From contig JAVCCD010000305.1 in the NCBI GenBank assembly GCA_030765665.1, positions 1 to 9,949 on the forward strand: a stretch of 9,949 nt of DNA, given 5' to 3'. How positions within the stretch are numbered: the stretch's first letter is position 1; the number at the start of each line of letters is the position of its first letter. The translations under genes and the position numbers were made by a program. The stretch is from Candidatus Tenebribacter mawsonii. Its GTDB lineage: Bacteria > Cloacimonadota > Cloacimonadia > Cloacimonadales > TCS61. This document shows, piece after piece, positions 1 to 7,000 of the stretch. The notes below the pieces were generated by a model that did not search any database, was not told the DNA's origin, and saw nothing but the letters and a program-made list of their open reading frames with translations.

Positions 1-320
1 CATTATATGAAAAAGTAAAAAATAAAGAATTCAATTACCCTGAATTGGCGATAAGAACACTATCGAATATTGAAAATAAATTTGCTGACAGCACAATGGT
101 TGAATATAAAAAGCAGCATAAAAGATCACAAAAATTATTTATTAAACTTATTACAAACTCGGATGAACGCATTCGAGCTGAAGCTGTGAAAGCAGTCTAT
201 TTGAATTGTGATAAAAAGAAAAAAAAGTGGCTTGAAAATTTTATGAAAGATGAGAAGAATCCATTTGTAAAAGCTGCTTATGAAGAGATTATTAGAAAAG
301 ATAAAAATGCTCACAGATGA
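1..320 (+). CDS. HEAT-like repeat protein, C-terminal fragment (5' end outside window)
   Basis: The reading frame is already open at the left edge (first whole codon at 3), and about 105 residues up to the TGA at 318-320 are visible. The true start lies outside the window; the TTG at 45 is only an internal codon. The visible part is helical and charged. The segment KLITNSDERIRAEAVKAVYL followed by a second helix pair (WLENFMKDEKNPFVKAAYEE) resembles two HEAT/armadillo-type units: a short loop with an Asp/Asn turn, then an amphipathic helix of the form R-A-E-A-V-K-A. Such repeats normally act as protein-binding scaffolds, so no enzymatic role can be given. The last residues (NAHR) and the stop codon lie in an intergenic repeat motif, so the 3' end may have been changed by that repeat. 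The family call is tentative because the N-terminus is missing. Confidence 0.6.
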   Translation, partial: LYEKVKNKEFNYPELAIRTLSNIENKFADSTMVEYKKQHKRSQKLFIKLITNSDERIRAEAVKAVYLNCDKKKKKWLENFMKDEKNPFVKAAYEEIIRKDKNAHR

Positions 321-339
321 ACACGGATAAACACGGATA
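320..339. repeat. Tandem 10-mer AACACGGATA x2
   Basis: Two exact copies of AACACGGATA lie head to tail (320-329 and 330-339), preceded by CACAGATG. The first copy begins on the last base of the upstream stop codon. From memory, motifs of the CACAGATGAACACGGAT type recur between genes in many environmental bacterial genomes. Function unknown. Confidence 0.5.
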
Positions 340-352
340 TAAATGAATGAAT

Positions 353-427
353 AATGCAGGTTCATTCCGGCAGGTGCCGGATTGAACCGGAATTTTTCGG
401 ACGCATCAAAATGATACATCCTGCATT
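353..427. repeat. Structured intergenic element: hairpin nested in inverted 8-mers (REP/MITE-like)
   Basis: The inner hairpin has a left arm at 359-372 (GGTTCATTCCGGCA) and a right arm at 375-388 (TGCCGGATTGAACC). They pair at 13 of 14 positions, with a T-T mismatch at 365/382; the innermost pairs would open to give a workable loop. An outer inverted pair, AATGCAGG (353-360) and CCTGCATT (420-427), brackets the whole. The element is much richer in GC than its surroundings and has no T-tract after the inner stem, so it fits a dispersed palindromic element better than an intrinsic terminator. The 11-mer GTGCCGGATTG (374-384) recurs inverted at 9847-9857 inside another hairpin. Confidence 0.55.
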
Positions 428-456
428 TGGTTTGAAAAATTATTAAGAAAGATATA

Positions 457-462
457 GAGGGG
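457..462 (+). promoter_or_regulatory. Ribosome binding site of the tricorn-like protease gene
   Basis: GAGGGG sits five bases before the ATG at 468. It is a good Shine-Dalgarno match, supports this start, and indicates an organism that uses SD-led initiation. Confidence 0.7.
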
Positions 463-467
463 AAAAG

Positions 468-3400
468 ATGAAAAAGATTTTAATAATTCTCAGTTTGATT
501 TTTGTAACAACACTAATGGCTGTAGAACCGCATTTTATGAGCTGGCCTGCCATCTCACCGGATGGTGAACAAGTTTGTTTCGTTTATAAAAGTGATCTGT
601 GGTTGGTTCCTTTTGACGGTGGAGAAGCCCAGCGTATAACTTCAACAGATGCGGAGGAATGGCATCCAAAATTCTCACCTGACGGTAAAAAGATAGCTTT
701 TAATTCCAATAGAGATGGATGGACGGGTATCTATCTTTACACATTGGAAGACGGAGAAATTGAAGTCGTGAATAGAGAAGAATTAAATATTTTAGACTGG
801 TTTCCAAACAGCAAATCTCTTCTAACACGTGGTTATGAAACCGGAAAAGGGAATATCTTTTATGAAGTAAAACTAGACGGTTCTTACAAAGAGATCACAT
901 CCTTTGCGGGAAGGAATGCAAATCTCTCTAAAGAAGGGAATAAAATTATCTTTGATAGAAGAGGTGATGTCTATCGTGAATCATATACAGGTAGCTATAA
1001 TGGGGATCTATGGGTTTATGAAATAAAAGAAAAATTATTTACCAGATTAACTGAAACTGAGCTTTCAGAGAAATTTCCGGTTTACTCTTCAACTTCCAAC
1101 AGCATTTATTTTGCAGCTTCAGACGGTGATGTGTTCCAACTTTATAAAGTAGATAATAATAATTTTGAGCAACGTGAGAAGCTTACAAAATTTAAAAAAT
1201 GGTCTGCTCGGAATATTGCAATTGCTAAATTGAACGACCGTATTGTGTTCGAGCGATTTGATACTCTTTGGAAATACGATCCAGCCACAAAAAAAGCTGT
1301 AGAACTAAATGTAGAAGTTGACCAGGATTGCTATGTGAATCTGTTAGAGAGAGTGGATGTGAAGAATGAGGCTTCCAATTATGCTATTTCTGATAATGGA
1401 AAACTTGTTGCATTCACTTACAAATTTGATCTTTTTGCATTTCCCGAAAAAGGAGGAGATGTAAGACAAATAACTCATGACCAGAAAGGTGTTGGGTATC
1501 TTGAAATTTTAAGCGATAACCAGACGATTCTCTTTACAAAAAGGATCGACGGGAAATTACAGTTGTACAGAGTTAACATTAAAGACATCTCTAATATTGA
1601 GAAGATCGAATGGAGTGATGATAAATATATCAACTGGATCGTGCGGGAAGGAAAAACTATAGCTTTCGGATTTTCCGATGATAATAGAAAACGTCAGGTC
1701 GCTCTGGCAGACAGCTTGGGCAATAATATTCATACAATTATTTCTGATCAATATGTATCTTACAATTTTAAAATAAGTCCCGATGAAAAATATGTTCTCT
1801 ATCGGGAGACACTTCCAGAGGAGTGGACTGAACATATCTATTTGTATGATATAGAGAATAATAAAAAAGAATTACTTTATAACTTTGATGGTAGGTTATC
1901 TGGTTTCTTCTGGGGTAAGGATAATAAATCTGCTTTCTTTAGTGAAAACGGGAATATAAGACGAGCTGATCTGCTAGCTAGAAAAGATTTCTATAATGAA
2001 GAAGATAATTGGAAAGATATCATAGATCCGCCGGCAGAAAAGAAAGACGAAGATAAAAAACTTGATGATAAGAAAGATAAAAAGAAAGATCCGCTGAAGA
2101 TAGACACAGAAGGTTTTGAAGACAGAATTACTACGATAGTTTCTAAACCGGGAAATAACTGGATAGCTCATGTTAAAGATGATTCAACATTCTATTACGT
2201 GAATTACAATAATAAAAAATACACTTTAAGAAAAGCAGATTATACAGGTGAAAATGATAAGTTGGTTACTTCTATTTCTAATGATCCCGGGAATTTGAAA
2301 TTTAACGAAAAGAACAAGGTTTTCTATTATATTCTTAAAGACAAACTATACAAATATACCCCGAAAAAAGGAAAGAAAGCAGAACTCATAAAAATGGATT
2401 ACAAATATTCCTACGATAGATTCCAACTAAATAATGATATCTTCCAACAGGTCTGGGTTGAGTTTGGTAAGGGCTTTTACGACCCTGATATGCACGGTGT
2501 GAATTGGAAGAGATCTAAGAAGGAATTTTCTAAATATCTGCAGTTCGCTGATGATCCTTCCATACTAAAAAAGATAATTGATGAAATGATAGGTGAAGTG
2601 AATGCATCGCATACAGGATTTTATCCGCGTAATGATTCCGAATATAAAACCTATACAACTGCTTATTGCGGATTTGAACTCGATTATACAGATTTTCCCC
2701 AAAACGGTATTACGATAAAAAAGATCTATAAAAAATCAAAATTAAATAAACCGCATAACATTAAAGCGGGAGATATTCTGCTTTCTGTTGATGGAAAAGA
2801 AGTTGGTGAAGGTTTAGATATTATTGCTCAATTCAAAAATAAAATTGGAGAGAAGATAAAACTGGGAATAATGTGCGATGGCGGCATGAAAGTGGTTACC
2901 ATAAAAGGATTGAGTAGCCGGGAGAATTACGCTCTTTTTTATGATAACTGGGTAGAAGAACGAAGGATAAAAGTTGAAGAATTATCTGATGGAAAGATCG
3001 GTTATCTTCACATAAGAAGTATGAACAATTCCAGTTATCAAAAATTTGTTCAGGATCTGTTTGCCGAAAATGCTGATAAGAAAGCCCTTATAATTGATGT
3101 AAGAAATAACGGTGGTGGTTACATTCATGACTGGCTTGTAGAATTATTGACTAAAAAGCCATATGCACTAAGTACTTACAGAGGCTTTGATGGTAAAGTG
3201 AAATACCAAAATCCCGGTAATACAGTAGATGTTCCTATGGCTTTATTGATAAATGAGAACTCCTTCTCTGATGCTGAAATTTTCCCGACACTATTTAAAC
3301 AATTAGATCTTGGAACTGTGATAGGAATGCCTACCAGCGGTTCAGTTATTGGAACAGGACATTATACATTTATGGACGGTTCCAGTATGAGAATGCCTTC

Positions 3401-3548
3401 TACTGGATGGTATACTCCAACTGGTTTGAATATGGAAGGAAATGGTGCGATCCCTGATATCTTTGTTGACCCCACTCCCCAGCAGATAATTAACGATGAT
3501 GATGTTCAACTTAAAAGAGCTGTGGAAGAGTTGTTGAAAACGCTGTAG
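468..3548 (+). CDS. Exported tricorn-like serine protease (beta-propeller, PDZ, S41 family)
   Basis: A 1026-residue protein with the archaeal tricorn protease layout. Residues 1-18 form a signal peptide (KK, hydrophobic core, likely cleavage after LMA), so it probably acts in the periplasm or at the cell surface; archaeal tricorn is cytosolic. Residues about 20-680 carry TolB/WD-like propeller blades (SPDGEQVCFVYKSDLWLVP, FSPDGKKIAFNSNRDG) that in the family gate substrate entry. A Lys/Asp-rich low-complexity insert lies at about 521-552. A PDZ domain spans about 733-820 (AGDILLSVDG), and the S41 core about 840-1010. Family catalytic residues appear in place: Ser714-His715 (ASHTG), nucleophile Ser934-Asp935 (NSFSDAE) and Glu990 (NMEGNG). 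The expected role is degrading oligopeptides or unfolded exported proteins. The gene is monocistronic by spacing. Length is close to archaeal tricorn (about 1070). Residue matches are by eye from family knowledge; confidence in the family is high, in the substrate low. Confidence 0.92.
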   Translation: MKKILIILSLIFVTTLMAVEPHFMSWPAISPDGEQVCFVYKSDLWLVPFDGGEAQRITSTDAEEWHPKFSPDGKKIAFNSNRDGWTGIYLYTLEDGEIEVVNREELNILDWFPNSKSLLTRGYETGKGNIFYEVKLDGSYKEITSFAGRNANLSKEGNKIIFDRRGDVYRESYTGSYNGDLWVYEIKEKLFTRLTETELSEKFPVYSSTSNSIYFAASDGDVFQLYKVDNNNFEQREKLTKFKKWSARNIAIAKLNDRIVFERFDTLWKYDPATKKAVELNVEVDQDCYVNLLERVDVKNEASNYAISDNGKLVAFTYKFDLFAFPEKGGDVRQITHDQKGVGYLEILSDNQTILFTKRIDGKLQLYRVNIKDISNIEKIEWSDDKYINWIVREGKTIAFGFSDDNRKRQVALADSLGNNIHTIISDQYVSYNFKISPDEKYVLYRETLPEEWTEHIYLYDIENNKKELLYNFDGRLSGFFWGKDNKSAFFSENGNIRRADLLARKDFYNEEDNWKDIIDPPAEKKDEDKKLDDKKDKKKDPLKIDTEGFEDRITTIVSKPGNNWIAHVKDDSTFYYVNYNNKKYTLRKADYTGENDKLVTSISNDPGNLKFNEKNKVFYYILKDKLYKYTPKKGKKAELIKMDYKYSYDRFQLNNDIFQQVWVEFGKGFYDPDMHGVNWKRSKKEFSKYLQFADDPSILKKIIDEMIGEVNASHTGFYPRNDSEYKTYTTAYCGFELDYTDFPQNGITIKKIYKKSKLNKPHNIKAGDILLSVDGKEVGEGLDIIAQFKNKIGEKIKLGIMCDGGMKVVTIKGLSSRENYALFYDNWVEERRIKVEELSDGKIGYLHIRSMNNSSYQKFVQDLFAENADKKALIIDVRNNGGGYIHDWLVELLTKKPYALSTYRGFDGKVKYQNPGNTVDVPMALLINENSFSDAEIFPTLFKQLDLGTVIGMPTSGSVIGTGHYTFMDGSSMRMPSTGWYTPTGLNMEGNGAIPDIFVDPTPQQIINDDDVQLKRAVEELLKTL

Positions 3549-3557
3549 CGTTTTCAA
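3534..3557 (+). terminator. Perfect hairpin across the protease stop codon, possible terminator
   Basis: TTGAAAACGC (3534-3543) and GCGTTTTCAA (3548-3557) pair perfectly over 10 bp around the loop TGTA, which contains most of the TAG stop. The AAAACGC/GCGTTTT form is that of a weak, possibly bidirectional, intrinsic terminator: the only T-run is inside the right arm and the GC core is three pairs. The right arm runs directly into the first heptamer repeat. Confidence 0.4.
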
Positions 3558-3640
3558 TTAGGGATTAGGGATTAGGGATTAGGGATTAGGGATTAGGGAT
3601 TAGGGATTAGGGATTAGGGATTAGGGATTAGGAATTAGGG
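3557..3640 (+). repeat. Tandem heptamer array (ATTAGGG)12
   Basis: Twelve head-to-tail copies of ATTAGGG fill exactly 84 bases. Eleven are perfect and the eleventh (3627-3633) reads ATTAGGA; a decayed unit (ATTGAGA) follows. The + strand has runs of GGG separated by ATTA, so it could form G-quadruplexes on DNA or RNA. It starts nine bases after the protease stop codon. Similar short tandem heptamers are known between genes in cyanobacteria and other bacteria, where copy number varies by slippage; no specific role can be inferred here. Confidence 0.95.
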
Positions 3641-3858
3641 ATTGAGAAAGATCTGTCTTTATGTCTTACAAGCCGAAGCAACATTCTTGTTTTACTTATC
3701 AACTTAGGCACTTTTCTCGTCATTTCAATTTTCTTCTCATTTTCTCTTCCAAATACTTTAATTATTGACATTTAGTTTTCATTTTTGCAGTTTTGTTTAT
3801 CAGATTCACAAGAAAGAAAAATTGATTTTAATTAAAGCGGAATAAGGTGAATTGAAGA
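3641..3858. other. Non-coding spacer, nothing recognisable
   Basis: This AT-rich stretch lies between the heptamer array and the hairpin cluster. Neither strand gives a convincing reading frame. A TTGACA at 3765-3770 matches a -35 box, but no reasonable -10 lies 16-18 bases downstream. With the two neighbouring repeat regions it makes up the gene-free interval 3549-4072. Confidence 0.5.
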
Positions 3859-3946
3859 GTTGAACAATAACTCCCAGAGAAAAAGTTATTGTACAACAAT
3901 TTACTGTAACTATAGGTTAGTTATGCGCCATAAAAAATTGGGCGCA
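3859..3946 (+). other. Cluster of three consecutive hairpins upstream of the helicase-nuclease gene
   Basis: Hairpin 1: GTTGAACAATAACT (3859-3872) pairs with AGTTATTGTACAAC (3884-3897) at 13 of 14 positions (A-A mismatch 3863/3893) around an 11-base loop. Hairpin 2: TAACTA (3907-3912) with TAGTTA (3918-3923). Hairpin 3: TGCGCC (3924-3929) with GGCGCA (3941-3946) around an A/T-rich loop. Hairpins 2 and 3 abut exactly, and the left inverted-repeat copy begins ten bases later. The arrangement could be a recombination site with extruded stems, a structured leader or a small RNA. None has a following T-tract, so these are unlikely to be ordinary terminators. Confidence 0.5.
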
Positions 3947-3955
3947 GCGTGCACA

Positions 3956-3970
3956 TGTTAGGTCTATTCA
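3956..3970 (+). repeat. Left copy of 15-bp inverted repeat flanking the helicase-nuclease gene
   Basis: TGTTAGGTCTATTCA is the exact reverse complement of 8513-8527. It lies 102 bases before the start codon, while the right copy begins nine bases after the stop codon. Its core GTTAGGT fits the integron attC core consensus GTTRRRY. No flanking target-site duplication is visible (GCACA on the left, AAACA on the right). Confidence 0.85.
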
Positions 3971-4072
3971 GGAGAGAAATACAATTAGTTGACTTGAAAG
4001 ATTGAGTGTTTGAAGTGTAGAGAGTATTGATGATTCAAGAAAATATGATCGAAAAAAAGTGAGTAATTAAAG

Positions 4073-7000
4073 ATGAATATTACAAAAAGTTTATTGATTG
4101 AATTACAAAACAGACTTAAAGTTGGTACTCGAAGAGGTGTACATTTAAATGCTATTCCTGGTCGATCTAGATATAAATTTGATCTTACAAGACTCTCTCA
4201 TATTGATTCTAATCTTCCTAACAACTTCATTAATTCATTGTTACAAGATCAACCGATGAGATTCAAAATAAGCTGGAAGAATAATGTTCCTGACTTAAAT
4301 ACACTTTTCGAAGATGACCAAATGCAATTAGTAAAGATTACAAAATCATTTGAAAATCTTATTAATCAAACAGATGCCATAGAATCAGAAAAAGGTATAA
4401 ATACTTTTGGTTTTGGTTTTCCAATACTTATCAGGCGTGATCAATCAGACAGAAAGTTAACAGTCGCTCCAATTCTAATTTGGTCACTGCGAATAAAAAG
4501 AAGCAAAGAATTTAATACTTGGGTAATACAAAGAGACGATGATGACCCGATTTACATCAATGAAGTGTTAATCAATCATCTACAAAGTGATTCTAAGATT
4601 GAAGTCGAACAATTATCTTCTGATTTGCTAGATGATGGTCTTATTGATAAAGAAGAACTTTTAGATATTTGTGTAAATCTTATTGAAACTATCAACAGCA
4701 CTATTCCAGAAGATTTAAGAGATACTTTCAGAGAAAAACTTGAAAATATCAATTCAATCTCTGATAAAAAACATTATGAAAAATTACCAATTACTTCAAA
4801 TAATTCATTTATCGAATTCGGTGGGCTATTTTCAATTTTTGAAGTTCAGAAACAAAATATCATTCACGATTATGGAAACCTTCTTGAACTTGAAGGAGCT
4901 ACAATTGATTTAGAAGACATTGAAGAGCATTCTTTTCAACCAATTTCATCAGTTGAAACAGATCCTTCCCAACAAAGTATTTTGCACTCATTGAATTCAA
5001 CACGGAATATTTTAATTCAAGGACCTCCTGGAACAGGGAAAAGTCAGTCATTAACAGCAATTTTAGTTAATGCTTTAGAAAACAAGAAAAAAATAATAGT
5101 AGTATGTGAAAAAAGAACTGCATTAGAAGTACTACATAATTCGCTTAATGATAAAAGGTTAAATTATCATTGTGTTTTGATTAAAGACATTGTAAAAGAC
5201 AGAAGAGTTGTTGTGAATTCGGTCAGAGATAGAGTTGATAATTCTTCTTATAAAAAATACATATATAACCATTCAAAAGAAAATTTAGATACAATAATCA
5301 ATAAAGCTAAATCTCTAATTGATTCAATTAATAAAAAGCATCTCAAATTAGAAAAAAAGCTAATTGGTAGTAAAAATTGGACACATATTGTTGGCTCATT
5401 ATTGTCTGAACTAAAAGGAAATGAAGAAGAATATAAACTTGATATTGAAAAAGGAATTTTTAAATATGACTCAACTGAACTCAATGATTTTCTTGAACTT
5501 ATTAGAAAAGGTCATAATCTTTATAATGATTTCAAACCAAATAAAAAGGTTTCTTTTTTAAACTCCTCAAAACTACTAGGAGATAATCCATTTCTAATTG
5601 AGCAACAATTAGAAATGGATTTTTTTAATTATAAGACTAAACTAACTTCAATTATATCAAATATCTCAAAATATAAATCTGAATATATTCATAAAAGGGA
5701 CTCTCAACTTAATATTCAACTAAGTTCAATTAGTGAAATCGAAAACGAATTTCAAAACATATTAACTAAGAACAATAAAAATAATGACTTCTACTTTGAA
5801 GATAAAACTAGAAATTTATTTTATAAAATATCTTCATTATTTTCAAAAGAAAAGAAACAAACAATTTTAGATCAAAAACAAGCAAACTCTCTTTTTCAAA
5901 AGTTAAAGTCAAAAATAGATTGTTGTAACGATATAAAATCTTTACATTTACCGCTTGAACTTGAAGAGAAAGTTGCAAGCCTATCTCGTTTTAAAAAGAC
6001 TTTAAAAGAAACGATTGCAGAATTTAAAAATGGAGTTGATCTTGAATTTCAGAAATTAAATTTAACCCAAGATAGAGATGAAACTTATGAAACTGATACA
6101 TCAAAATTAATAAAAACAGGGATCAGTTCTTTGAAAGAAAAAATACTACTTGATGCTTGGTCTAAAGAACTTATCGATTCTAAAGATGAAAAAACAATAA
6201 TCCAGAGTATCAACAAATTAATACAAATTAAAGAAGATTATTTTAATAACGATAATGATTTATTTTCTATTGAGTTTAAGTGGTTTCAGTTTTATAATTC
6301 ACTTACAAAATTAAATAAAATAATAATTGATCAATTGCTTGAAAAATCAAATTGGAACAAAGTATTTTTACTCTACTATTTAAATTCAATGTTAATCAAT
6401 TCTGCAAACACTGATTTACCAACAAATGATAATGATCATATTGAATTAAATAAATCTTTGGAAAATCTAGAAAAAGAACAACTGAGATTCATTAGGGAAT
6501 ATTGGTTCTCAAAACAAATTGATTCAACTAGAGATTTTTATCAAGAACACGCTAACTTAACAGTAGAAAATTTATACAATAAGCGAAAAAGCAATAAACA
6601 CAGACGCCTTTCATTAAGACAGATAATTGAATTCGATATTGAACTTTTTACTACTTTTTTCCCGATAATCTTAACAACTCCTGATGTTTGCTGTAATTTG
6701 TTTGAAGGCAAGAATAAATACTTCGATATTGTAATGTTTGATGAAGCAAGCCAGCTAAAGTTAGAAGATAATTTACCTGCTTTATTAAAAGGAAAACAAA
6801 TAGTAATTGCAGGTGACGAGCACCAAATGCCACCATCGAATTATTTCAGTAAAATCTTTGATGGATCAATTGATGATGAAGATGAATTTGAGGATGATGG
6901 AGCAGAAAAGATTTTATCAGATGGATTATTGTCTTGTGAATCACTACTGGAGTTTGCTGAGGAATTAAATTTTGAAAAAAAATATCTGGATTTTCATTAT

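Noticed and set aside
320..339. CRISPR-like repeat
   Set aside because: There are only two adjacent copies of a 10-mer with no spacer between them.
135..419. Minus-strand 94-codon reading frame
   Set aside because: It lies antisense to the HEAT-like gene and runs through the palindromic element; the N-P-A-P-A-G-M-N stretch is just translated repeat.
3557..3640. Eukaryotic telomere origin for the TTAGGG-like repeat
   Set aside because: The unit is seven bases (ATTAGGG), not six, and it lies internally between bacterial genes with Shine-Dalgarno starts nearby.
3765..3770. TTGACA as a -35 promoter box
   Set aside because: No -10-like hexamer occurs 16-18 bases downstream, and the nearest start codon on this strand is 300 bases away.
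3859..3963. A complete integron attC ending at GTTAGGT
   Set aside because: No RYYYAAC partner fits within the usual distance upstream; the candidates ending at 3865, 3897 and 3910 break the consensus.
4030..4062. Ten-codon frame just upstream of the helicase-nuclease gene
   Set aside because: It is too short, lacks a clear RBS and shows no attenuator features such as a run of one codon followed by alternative hairpins.
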